Shown here piece after piece: positions 44,438 to 53,544 of a DNA stretch of 64,000 nt. The position numbers and the translations under genes are program-made. Origin of the DNA: Chitinophagaceae bacterium (GTDB taxonomy: Bacteria > Bacteroidota > Bacteroidia > Chitinophagales > Chitinophagaceae). The first letter of the stretch is position 1; each line of letters starts with the position of its first letter. The stretch is taken from the NCBI GenBank assembly GCA_016721725.1, contig JADKHN010000002.1:181632-245631 (forward strand). Direction: 5' to 3'. The notes below the pieces were generated by a model that was not told where the DNA came from, searched no databases, and was given only the letters and a program-made list of their open reading frames with translations.

Positions 44438-46798
44438 TTATTCCTTGATCAGTTTTTGTACGGTTGTCGTTCCTTTTTCACTGACGATCTTCACACTGTA
44501 CATACCGGATGCTAAATGGCCGATATTGACAGACCCGACGGTCTGTGCCATATAGGTAGAGTAGACCATTTGTCCGTTGGCGGCAAAGACAGAGATCATG
44601 TTCTTACCCAACTCCATTCCGGAGATCAGGAAACGATCTTTGACCGGGTTGGGAGTGATCAGGATCACACCTGTTCCTTTACCGCAATTCAGGCTCCGGA
44701 TCTCGCTGTACTTGAAATCTCCATCCCTGGTGAACATCTTCAGCCTGAAATAGTTATCAACACCGGGCTTCAGTGGATAGTTGTACTGGTAAACCTGACC
44801 GGCATACCCGGTGGCATTCACTGAACCTATTTTGACATAATTGATTCCATCGACACTCTGTTCGATCTCGAATTTCAGGGAATTGATCTCCGTTTCCGTT
44901 TTCCAGCTCAGGTTGGCCATGCAATTGGTCTTTGCCGCACTGAAGTCGGATAAGGTGATCGGCAATGAACCGCCCGGGAAGAAGACCAGTTTATAAAGAC
45001 CCGGAGTTGGGTCCTGGGCACCGGCCGCATCGATCGTGGCGTAGTTGAACTGTACAAAGCCGAATATCGTTGGACGGTCGAATTTGATCTTCAGTTTGGT
45101 CACATCATAATTGGTGATCACAGAACCTACTACCAATGGCACGCCATTGTAACTCAGTTCGGCATTCGGCAGGGATGTGATACGCAGGGTCCTTCCGGTC
45201 CAGGAATTATTGGCCGGCTGTTCTTCCGGATCGCTTCCTTTCAGAACAGACAAGGTATCATATAAGGTCAGGATATCTCCGATATGCGGCTTGGTGATAA
45301 TGTGGGTATAATCATTTGAATTGGGCAATTGCTCGATACCGAAATTGACCTGTGTCTTGATATCTCCGGCTCCTACCACCACATTGGCGGAGTTTCCGTT
45401 GATCGTTCCATCGCTGCCAACTCCGGCTCCGATGAATTCACCGGTATTGATCCAGTTGGCGGGCAAAGCGGTTGCAGGGGCTGCTGCAGGTACCGCATAG
45501 GTTCCGGCACTGGAGTTGGTGGATAACTGAACTGAATACGTTCCAACGGGAACATTATCGAAAAGATATGAACCATCAGCGGAAACCGGCAAACTGGCAA
45601 CAACCAGTCCGGCATTGTTCTTCAGGTTCGCGAACAGGGCTCCGCCGATATTGGTACGGGGATTAGCCGCTCCGAATGATTGGTTGATATTGTTGTCGGT
45701 CAGACCATCCCGGTCGTTATAGACAAAACCGGAGATCTGCTGGTTGGGTTTATTTAAACTGACAGCGACATAGAACAGGTCGCCATTCAGAGGATCCCTG
45801 GTAGCGCCGGAAATAGCGCTCATGTTCTGGGAGAAATTGAAATCTGAATTGGCGCTTCCCCTGACGTATATCTTATAAACGAGGGTGGTCACCGTTCCGT
45901 TGATACGAACACTGCCGGTAGCAGCGCCATAGGTCAGGAATCCGCCCTGTGTTCCGCCATCATCGTAGGATCCGCCATTTGGCCTGGCGGCGGCATTGTA
46001 AATATTATTTCCGACCACGTTAAAATTCTCATTGCCCGCCATGAAGGTGGAACTCACACCGAGGTTCTGCAATTCCATTTCCGTACTGAAATAGGAGATC
46101 AGGCGCGGGCCTCCGGAGATCGGCTGGTAGTTATAGCTTCCACCCAATCCGCCAATGTGAATGACCGGATTAAGTACCGGGCGGCTGAAGGTCAGCACCA
46201 GGTCGCCATAGTAATACCGGCCGTCTTTTGGCAGGTTGGCATCCCACAATGGTTCAACCGTGGTGAAAACCGCTGTAGCGAAACTGTAATCGAAATCCGC
46301 AGTCTCAATATCGAAGCCGTTTTGAGTTCCTTCCGGATCCAATCCTACTCCCCTGCCGCCTAACTGGTAGTTGGCGACGATCGTACCGGTTGGACTGGAA
46401 ACAAACATCCCGTTCTGGGGAGGTTGCACCAGGGATGCGCCCATGGCATTATAGATCGGGTTAGTAGCCGATTGCTGGACCGCACCGCCGGTGGAAGCCG
46501 TGTTACCGCCACCAAACGCAATGCCATTCGTCAGATTGCCATAAACAGTATTATACTGTTGATTGGTCAACGCCATGGTCACGTTCAAGGGCTGGGCCGG
46601 CGATTTGAAATTGGTCCCAAAAGTCAGGTTTTGGATATCCTCTCTCATCGCAACGGTTACCGGAGCCGTGGAGGGTCCCAGGTTCGTATTGGAACTCCCC
46701 GTACTCGTCATTTCCAAGGTGCCCTGCTGGGCTTTAGAAATGTTTGCAAAAGCCGTCAAGCACATAACAGCAAGAGCAAGTTTTGATAATCTTAACAT
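44438..46798 (-). CDS. T9SS-secreted surface protein with SdrD B-like domain
   Basis: Secreted protein of 786 residues: a signal peptide (about 1-23, ending SKAQ), a 320-residue N-terminal region without recognised family, an SdrD B-like domain (about 355-440; ISGFVYNDRDGLTDNNIN), a region with the block LPANWINTGEFIGAGVGSDGTING, and a C-terminal LPITLSDFSAAKTNC fibronectin-like part with a T9SS tail (ITPNPVKDRFLISG to GMYSVKIV, ending KLIKE). The INTGE block also ends the 1,879-residue neighbour, showing common ancestry. The two genes are 39 bp apart and probably co-transcribed. Confidence 0.85.
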   Translation of the reverse strand: MLRLSKLALAVMCLTAFANISKAQQGTLEMTSTGSSNTNLGPSTAPVTVAMREDIQNLTFGTNFKSPAQPLNVTMALTNQQYNTVYGNLTNGIAFGGGNTASTGGAVQQSATNPIYNAMGASLVQPPQNGMFVSSPTGTIVANYQLGGRGVGLDPEGTQNGFDIETADFDYSFATAVFTTVEPLWDANLPKDGRYYYGDLVLTFSRPVLNPVIHIGGLGGSYNYQPISGGPRLISYFSTEMELQNLGVSSTFMAGNENFNVVGNNIYNAAARPNGGSYDDGGTQGGFLTYGAATGSVRINGTVTTLVYKIYVRGSANSDFNFSQNMSAISGATRDPLNGDLFYVAVSLNKPNQQISGFVYNDRDGLTDNNINQSFGAANPRTNIGGALFANLKNNAGLVVASLPVSADGSYLFDNVPVGTYSVQLSTNSSAGTYAVPAAAPATALPANWINTGEFIGAGVGSDGTINGNSANVVVGAGDIKTQVNFGIEQLPNSNDYTHIITKPHIGDILTLYDTLSVLKGSDPEEQPANNSWTGRTLRITSLPNAELSYNGVPLVVGSVITNYDVTKLKIKFDRPTIFGFVQFNYATIDAAGAQDPTPGLYKLVFFPGGSLPITLSDFSAAKTNCMANLSWKTETEINSLKFEIEQSVDGINYVKIGSVNATGYAGQVYQYNYPLKPGVDNYFRLKMFTRDGDFKYSEIRSLNCGKGTGVILITPNPVKDRFLISGMELGKNMISVFAANGQMVYSTYMAQTVGSVNIGHLASGMYSVKIVSEKGTTTVQKLIKE

Positions 46799-46837
46799 GA
46801 TATTTAATTTAAGTGTTCGAAACAGAGTTTTTGGTTA

Positions 46838-49800
46838 TTAATTGATACCGATATCGTCGTTATTCAATTGGATTCCGAAATTGGCATTGGTTACATTGGC
46901 ATTGGTCAGACTAACGCTTAACTTACCATTGATCACCGGATCCCTTCCCTGAGTGAGTCCGAGTTTCTCACCCGTATTGATCCAACCAGAAGGCAGGCTG
47001 GCAAAAGGTGCCAATTGACCAACCGAACCAGGCAACGGACTCAATATCAGTATATAATTGCCCGGCGCCACATTGGGGAAGTTGAATGCACCGTTACCCT
47101 GAACCAGCGCAACGGCAATCACTACACCGGTATTGGCATCAACCCTTGAGATACGAAGACCAGTGGGTATGGGTGCCGCAGGTGGTACCATCAACGGTCC
47201 GGTATTGTTCACCAGGTTATCGTTCATGCCATTGACATCATGCCATACATTACCACTCAGGTTGAAGATCTTATGCAGTCCCGCATCGAGGTTGGTGATC
47301 TGCTGTCCTTCGGCAACGCTAAAGGCATCTGTCTGACCGGTTGCATTCACTTTACTGTTATCATTCGCATTTACTCCACCCACGTACTGTGTGGTCCATT
47401 GTGCAATGGCTTCAGGCTTATTGCTGAAGATCAGGTAATAGCCCGATCCGGGAGTTACATTGCTGATCTGGTAATAGCCATTTCCATCCGTGATGGCGGC
47501 GCCTACAGGCTGGTTGGCGGCATTATACAGCGTAACCAACACGCCCGGAACACCCGGTTCACCGGCTTCCTGAAGACCATCCCTGTCGAGATCGTACCAA
47601 ACAAAATCACCGATAGAAGCAGGGACATAAGGTTTCAATCCGGCATCAACAGTCAGGTTGACTTGTCCGGCTGCAAGTGTTACAGCTGCGGTTTTACCCG
47701 TAGCCGGATCCACATCACTATCAGCGGCATCGCCGGCGGCAACCACATCCTTCAGGGTGAACATGAGTTTACCCGGAATGGTAGCGAATCCTACCGTATA
47801 AGTTCCGGCATTGAGGTTGCTGAAGAAATACCGGCCTTTTTCATCGGTAACCATAGACGTTACCGCAACATTATTTGCATCATATAATATCACGGTCACA
47901 CCCGGGATACCTTTTTCACCGGCATCCTGGATACCGTCTTTATTGGCATCAAACCAAACATAATCACCCAGGGCTGCACGGGTTGAATAGATCCCTGCAT
48001 CAACGGTCATATTGGAATTGCCTCCGGCGATCACATAAGTACCCGTGATTCCGGTTGCAGGATCTGCATCACTATCGGTTGCATCATTACCACCCAGGTC
48101 TTTGGGTGAGAAAGAGAATCCAGCCGGCAGGTTGCTGAACTTAACTGAATAGGTAGCATCGGCCAGGTTGACGAATTTGTACAAACCATTGCCATCCGTT
48201 ACCGTTGTATTGATCACCGTACCGGCAGCATTCAGCAGGGATACGGTAACACCAGGTACACCTTGTTCTGTGGCATCCTGAACTCCATTATTATTTGAAT
48301 CGAACCAAACACGGTCGCCGAGCTGACCCAGTGGTGCGGTTGGATTGAAAAGGCCAAGATCGATGTCCAGCCTTTCCTCGTTTGCGGCCAATCCGATCAG
48401 GTCGGTTGTTGAAGTTCCGGCAGCCAATGGATTACCATCGCTGTCGAGTTCGCGGTTTGTTCCTGCATTTTTAGTTACCACGTTATATCCTCCAGGTAAA
48501 GTGCTGAAACGTACTTTATAATCTCCGGCCGCCAGTCCTGTAAAGAGATATTCTCCCAGGGCATTGGTCACCATGACCGTTGGTTGCACACCTGCTGTAA
48601 CCGGATCTTTATCAACCGGGTTGCCATTAGCATCCAGTAATTCTACCGTTGCACCGGGAACACCGGTTTCTCCGGCATCCTGGAGTCCGTTATTATTCAG
48701 GTCAACCCAAACACGGTTACCAATAGAACCCATTCCGGCCATGGATGAACGGATACCCGCATCCAGGTCCAGGTTTACTTGTCCGGCTGCCAGGGTAACC
48801 GTACCGGTCCTGCCTGTAGCTGGATTAGCATCGCTGCCCGTTGCGGTTGTACCCGCACCTTGAACGGTGAAAGTAAAGCCGGCAGGCAGGTTGCTGAAGC
48901 CAACACTATAATTTCCGGCCGCCAGGTCAGTAAAGAGATAATTACCATTGGCGTCTGTTAAGGTAAGATTGATCGCAGTTCCTCCGGCATTGTACAAGGT
49001 CACCGTCATCCCTTTTACACCAGGTTCTCCGGCATCCTGTACACCATTCTGATTCGCGTCTAACCAGATATAATCACCCAGCTTTGCTGTACCCGGTGAG
49101 TTGGTTAACCAATAACCTGCATCTACAAAAGTGATGCGTTGTGCTGCACCGAGTGTAAAAGCAGCCGTCCTTCCTGTTGCGGGATCCACATCACTATCTG
49201 TATTAGAGAGCAGCGGATTGGCAGGGTTGAGCCTGGTTGTTGTGGTATAACCTGCCGGGGTAACAAACTCTACGATATAATTCCCGGCGGCCAGATCATT
49301 GAAAATATATTTTCCGGTTGCATCTGTGGCGGTTGTGGCCACAACCGCATTGGTTGTTGCATTGATCAGCCTGACGGTTACATTAGGAATGCCCTGCTCT
49401 CCGGTTTCCTGTATGCCGTTTTTATTGATGTCATTCCAGACATAGTCGCCGATGCTGCCATTGGCGCTTTGTTGATTTTTGATACCCGCATCCACATAAG
49501 TGATCTGATCCCCGGCATTCACCGCAAAGGATGCCGTCCTGCCCGTTGCGGGAATGATATCGCTATTGGTAGCTCCGCTGACAACGCCGCTGTTTGTCGT
49601 GAAGACAAAAGCAGGAGGAAGACTAACACCAACGGTGTAAGTTCCGGGGGCAACATCTGTGAAGAGGTAAAAGCCATTGATATCGGTATACGTGCTGCGT
49701 ACTGCGGCACCCGTATTGTCGAATAAGGTAACCAGGTTGTTTGAAACACCGGGTTCGCCCGCATCCTGGATACCATCGGCATTCAGATCAAGCCAAACGC

Positions 49801-52477
49801 GGTCGCCCACGCTGGCGGTGATGTTCTGCCTGAAATTCAGTCCGGCGTCGATATCGGTCCGGTTTTGACCGGAAGTTAAGGTTACAGAACCGGTCAAAGA
49901 AGTAACGGGGTCGAAATCGCTGTCCAGATTCAGGTCAGCTCCCTGTGTTTTTGGAGAGATCACATAATTGGCCGGCGGAGTAACCCTAACGGTATAGCTT
50001 CCCGCTGTCAGGTTGCTGAATTTATAGATTCCGAATGCATCGGTAGTAGTGGTACCCACCACCTGTCCGGTCGAATTGTATAAGGTTAATGTAACACCTG
50101 CCACACCTACTTCACCGGCATCCTGGATACCGTTGGCGTTATCATCTTTCCAAACCCTGTCTCCCAAAGAAGCGGGTGCAGACGAGGTGAGGCAGAAAGC
50201 ATCGATCTTCATGGTATTGCAGGTGATAGAACTTTGAACCCTTACTTTGGTAGTTCCAACCGGGGCAACAGCCGTAATGGTATATTCTTCCAGCTGGCTG
50301 TTGTTCACATCCACATCACGGGTCACGGTAACATCAGTTTGATTGATCACCGTACCTGCCGCGTTGAGGAAAATCAGGCTGAGTTTAGGGCTGCAGGTGA
50401 TGCCCGGCGTATGCGTACCCGCGAAACCTTTAAAGGTTACACTTGAGCCTGCCGTCAGGTTTACATCCTGCCACACTTTACCGGTTCCGCTGCTCCAGTT
50501 ATTAAAGCCATTCTTTAATCCGCAGGCGATATATCCGGTACCAGTCGTCAAAGTTCCGCCGCTCCAGCTCCATCCCGTCGTTCCGTTCTCAAAACTGCCA
50601 TTCACCAGGAGGTTTCCTGCGCTGTTTGTACAGGTACAATCGGGCAACATGCCAAAATCATAAGTATTATTTGTATTTCCACCCGGCTCTGCTCCACCGG
50701 TCAGGGTTATGGCAAGTCCCCTGATCTCGTTTCCGGTCAAGACCTGGCCATTGTCATCCAGGTCGGTATTGTTATCCGGATCTCCGCCATTCACTGAAGA
50801 ACTCATATAACCGTTTGGAATGACTGCGCCTACGATATAGTTACCAGGTCCGAGGTTGCTGAACAGGTAAGTGCCGGTACTACTGGTTAGGGCAGTAGCG
50901 AGGGCAGCACCATCAGGAATATTATCGTTATTATCGTCTTTATATAGTTTAACCGTAACATTAGCGATACCGGCTTCTCCGTTATTTTCCAGGCCGTCAT
51001 TATTGGTATCATACCATACCTTGTTACCCAACGCCAACGTGGTTGGGCAATATCCGGCATCCACATTGATGATATTTTGACCGGCGCCCAAAACGATGGT
51101 TCCTGTTGAACCGGTAGACTGACTGGGATCACTGTCGATATCATCATTGGTACCTGCATCCTGTGTGGTTACAATGGCACCACTGATTGAAACCGGGAAA
51201 ACCACCGAATAATTTCCGGCCGTCAATCCGCTGAAAAGATAATTACCGCTTGCATTCGTATTGGTCGTTGCGATCACGGTACCGGATGCGTTCTTAAGTT
51301 GAACGGTGACACCGGTGATCCCTCCTGTTTCGGTAGCATCCTGTATTCCGTCGCCATCGGCATCGAGCCATACGCGATCACCGATAGAACCTGTTACGGT
51401 GGTCTGGCGGAAGCAGATATCATCTAAAGAAAAATACCTTTCGGCTGCTGTTGACACATCCGAGATGGATATTTCCATCGAGGTAACTCCGGCAGGAACC
51501 GTATAAGATGCGTTGACCTGGTTCCACTGACCAATGGTGGTGGAGACAGAGCCGGTGATCAGTGTGGCCCCGTTGGCCATCAGTTTAAGGCTGAAGGCAT
51601 TGGCTCCCTGGGTACGTGCGACCCAAACAGAAAAGGCATAAGTAAAGCCCGGTGTTACCGTGACTGTTTTATACCAGGCTTTTCGCTGAACGTTGGTACT
51701 TCCCTGAATAAGCATCTGGAAATTACCGGTATGGGGCGCAAACTTACCGTTTGCCGTATTCATGGTATACGGGTTGTTCCATATTTGCGCGGTCCCTGTA
51801 CCACTGGTGGTTGGGATAACAGCGGTAGGTTGAGAGATCGTATATTGGGTGGAACCGGTTCCGGCAATGAAATTATTATCGGTAAAAGTAGCGGTAGCGC
51901 TGTTGTACACTTTGTTTTCAAACCCGCCATAATATCCGCTTGCATTGTACAATACGTTACCAATACAACCGGGTGTATTGCCGCCGCAATCTGATGAAGG
52001 TGAATAGATGTGTAAACGAAGTACTTTTACTTCATTCAATCCCAGGTCATCGCCGCCCCAGGTGGTTCCTGCAGGTGCACCGCAAGGTTCAGCACCTTCC
52101 CGCATCAAAACACGGATCTGAACATTTTCCAGGGCTGAGGTAGCGTTGGAAATCGTCAGCAAAGGTGAATTGTTGGCACCCGTTCCTTTCGCACCTGAAA
52201 CGGTGAAACTGACCCCGTTGATGGTATTGGCCCCGTTGATGAAGCATTTCCATACACCGGAGGCATCTTTGTATTGCCAACTGTACCAGGTGATGCTGGG
52301 CGCGTTGGTAATGACCGCGTCGATGGTGAGATTCTGGCCCGCTGCACAACCGGTGGTGGTGTACAGTTCAACCCGGTGAGCATACAGGGATTGACTTAGG
52401 GAAAGAGAACAAATTGTTAAGAAGAGTACCAAGCACTTTTTAAAAGGCACCCACTCTTTGGTAGATGTTTGTTTCAT
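46838..52477 (-). CDS. Giant SdrD B-repeat surface protein
   Basis: Exported protein of 1,879 residues. The N-terminus has a signal peptide (about 20-40, LFLTICSLSLSQSLYA) and an Ig-like domain, then two jelly-roll-type modules (around FAPHTGNFQMLIQG and NLLVNGSFENGTTGW) separated by SdrD B repeats. Ten clear SdrD B-like repeats occur in all, each opening GDRVWxDxNxxGIQDAGE-like with an acidic loop, plus an eleventh degenerate one (LSGNVWHDVNGM). Each probably binds calcium and forms a rigid rod. Unlike its neighbour, it lacks a recognisable T9SS tail and stops at GIQLNNDDIGIN. A strong promoter lies about 175 bp upstream. Confidence 0.9.
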   Translation of the reverse strand: MKQTSTKEWVPFKKCLVLFLTICSLSLSQSLYAHRVELYTTTGCAAGQNLTIDAVITNAPSITWYSWQYKDASGVWKCFINGANTINGVSFTVSGAKGTGANNSPLLTISNATSALENVQIRVLMREGAEPCGAPAGTTWGGDDLGLNEVKVLRLHIYSPSSDCGGNTPGCIGNVLYNASGYYGGFENKVYNSATATFTDNNFIAGTGSTQYTISQPTAVIPTTSGTGTAQIWNNPYTMNTANGKFAPHTGNFQMLIQGSTNVQRKAWYKTVTVTPGFTYAFSVWVARTQGANAFSLKLMANGATLITGSVSTTIGQWNQVNASYTVPAGVTSMEISISDVSTAAERYFSLDDICFRQTTVTGSIGDRVWLDADGDGIQDATETGGITGVTVQLKNASGTVIATTNTNASGNYLFSGLTAGNYSVVFPVSISGAIVTTQDAGTNDDIDSDPSQSTGSTGTIVLGAGQNIINVDAGYCPTTLALGNKVWYDTNNDGLENNGEAGIANVTVKLYKDDNNDNIPDGAALATALTSSTGTYLFSNLGPGNYIVGAVIPNGYMSSSVNGGDPDNNTDLDDNGQVLTGNEIRGLAITLTGGAEPGGNTNNTYDFGMLPDCTCTNSAGNLLVNGSFENGTTGWSWSGGTLTTGTGYIACGLKNGFNNWSSGTGKVWQDVNLTAGSSVTFKGFAGTHTPGITCSPKLSLIFLNAAGTVINQTDVTVTRDVDVNNSQLEEYTITAVAPVGTTKVRVQSSITCNTMKIDAFCLTSSAPASLGDRVWKDDNANGIQDAGEVGVAGVTLTLYNSTGQVVGTTTTDAFGIYKFSNLTAGSYTVRVTPPANYVISPKTQGADLNLDSDFDPVTSLTGSVTLTSGQNRTDIDAGLNFRQNITASVGDRVWLDLNADGIQDAGEPGVSNNLVTLFDNTGAAVRSTYTDINGFYLFTDVAPGTYTVGVSLPPAFVFTTNSGVVSGATNSDIIPATGRTASFAVNAGDQITYVDAGIKNQQSANGSIGDYVWNDINKNGIQETGEQGIPNVTVRLINATTNAVVATTATDATGKYIFNDLAAGNYIVEFVTPAGYTTTTRLNPANPLLSNTDSDVDPATGRTAAFTLGAAQRITFVDAGYWLTNSPGTAKLGDYIWLDANQNGVQDAGEPGVKGMTVTLYNAGGTAINLTLTDANGNYLFTDLAAGNYSVGFSNLPAGFTFTVQGAGTTATGSDANPATGRTGTVTLAAGQVNLDLDAGIRSSMAGMGSIGNRVWVDLNNNGLQDAGETGVPGATVELLDANGNPVDKDPVTAGVQPTVMVTNALGEYLFTGLAAGDYKVRFSTLPGGYNVVTKNAGTNRELDSDGNPLAAGTSTTDLIGLAANEERLDIDLGLFNPTAPLGQLGDRVWFDSNNNGVQDATEQGVPGVTVSLLNAAGTVINTTVTDGNGLYKFVNLADATYSVKFSNLPAGFSFSPKDLGGNDATDSDADPATGITGTYVIAGGNSNMTVDAGIYSTRAALGDYVWFDANKDGIQDAGEKGIPGVTVILYDANNVAVTSMVTDEKGRYFFSNLNAGTYTVGFATIPGKLMFTLKDVVAAGDAADSDVDPATGKTAAVTLAAGQVNLTVDAGLKPYVPASIGDFVWYDLDRDGLQEAGEPGVPGVLVTLYNAANQPVGAAITDGNGYYQISNVTPGSGYYLIFSNKPEAIAQWTTQYVGGVNANDNSKVNATGQTDAFSVAEGQQITNLDAGLHKIFNLSGNVWHDVNGMNDNLVNNTGPLMVPPAAPIPTGLRISRVDANTGVVIAVALVQGNGAFNFPNVAPGNYILILSPLPGSVGQLAPFASLPSGWINTGEKLGLTQGRDPVINGKLSVSLTNANVTNANFGIQLNNDDIGIN

Positions 52478-52650
52478 AAGTAATAACATGTTTAATAATC
52501 AATCACAAACCAGCAGCAAAATGCCGTTGGGATAAATGAATAACATGTTCCGTTGGGGGGTGCGTGGAATTTCAGGAAATCAGAAAAACAGTTGGCTTTT
52601 ATGATAGGGATAATACCCTATAGATGGGATATGTGGTCAAAAGGTGAGTA

Positions 52651-52681
52651 CAAACTTAGTACAAAATTCGAAACATCCAAA
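52651..52681 (-). promoter_or_regulatory. Bacteroidota-type promoter of the giant surface-protein gene
   Basis: TTTG (52681-52678), 19 bp and TAAGTTTG (52658-52651) on the minus strand match the consensus. The leader before the start codon is about 165 bp. Confidence 0.72.
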
Positions 52682-52759
52682 TTAAAAATAAGTTTTTTTT
52701 AAAATTTTTTACCTGGTAGTCTTCCTTCGGACGAAAAAATATCGCAATTCATCATAACC

Positions 52760-53437
52760 TTAAAGCAGCTCATTCACAAGGTTTAACGCAATTTCAAGCT
52801 GTTCCTCCATATTTAGGTTCGTATTGTCCAACACAATGGCGTCACTTGCTTTTCGGAGCGGACTTACTTCGCGATGGGAATCTATATAATCCCTCATCTC
52901 CAGGTTGTTCTTCACTTCTTCCAGGGTGACGTTCGGATTTTTTTCAACAAACTCTTTGAATCGCCTTTCCACCCTTACGGCTATATCGGCGGTCATGAAT
53001 ATCTTCAACTCAGCGTGAGGGAATACCGTCGTTCCGATATCCCTCCCATCCATGACAATGCCTTTCTGCTCACCCAGTTTCTGTTGTTGGGCAACGGCAA
53101 AACTCCTTACCGCGGCGATCGCTGCAACATCACTGACTTTCTCAGCGATCACCAGGTCCCTGATCACATATTCCACATTCTCGCCGTTGAGGTAGATCTC
53201 GGATTGCTGAACTTTCTCATTAAACCGGAACTCGATCCCGATATTCTTTAAGGCCGCATCCACTTCGCTGTTATCGGTCCAATCCACGTGGTTTCGCAGA
53301 AAATACAAGGTGATGGCCCGGTACATGGCGCCACTGTCGATATAGGTATAGCCCAGCTTTCCAGCCAGTTGCCTGGCCAGTGTGCTTTTCCCGCAGGAAG
53401 ACCAGCCGTCGATGGTGATGATGATCTTATTCGCCAT
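52760..53437 (-). CDS. cmk: Cytidylate kinase
   Basis: Phosphorylates CMP and dCMP with ATP, feeding RNA, DNA and lipid nucleotide pools. From the ATG at 53437 it has 225 residues, a normal length. The P-loop GWSSCGKST (about 10-18), the YIDSGAMYRAIT acceptor-binding block, the insert domain with VMDGRDIGTTVFP, and the lid region RREVSPLRKASDA-like are all recognisable. It is on the minus strand, after clpC, from which a terminator separates it. Confidence 0.95.
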   Translation of the reverse strand: MANKIIITIDGWSSCGKSTLARQLAGKLGYTYIDSGAMYRAITLYFLRNHVDWTDNSEVDAALKNIGIEFRFNEKVQQSEIYLNGENVEYVIRDLVIAEKVSDVAAIAAVRSFAVAQQQKLGEQKGIVMDGRDIGTTVFPHAELKIFMTADIAVRVERRFKEFVEKNPNVTLEEVKNNLEMRDYIDSHREVSPLRKASDAIVLDNTNLNMEEQLEIALNLVNELL

Positions 53438-53485
53438 AAAGAAGCAAAAATGAAGCAAAAAAACGCGAATTCAAAATACCGTGCA

Positions 53486-53518
53486 TAAAAAAATGCCACC
53501 CGGCTGAACCAGTGGCAT
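53486..53518 (-). terminator. Terminator of clpC
   Basis: ATGCCAC (53493-53499) pairs with GTGGCAT (53512-53518), with a seven-A run on the plus strand giving the minus-strand U-tract. Confidence 0.8.
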
Positions 53519-53544
53519 TACATTCATTTTATCTGCGGTTTAGG

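Noticed and set aside
42621..52477. A type VI or contractile injection system as explanation for the large proteins
   Set aside because: No sheath, tube, VgrG, baseplate or ClpV-specific genes; the large proteins are SdrD B-repeat surface proteins, and clpC nearby is a standard ClpC with a UVR segment.
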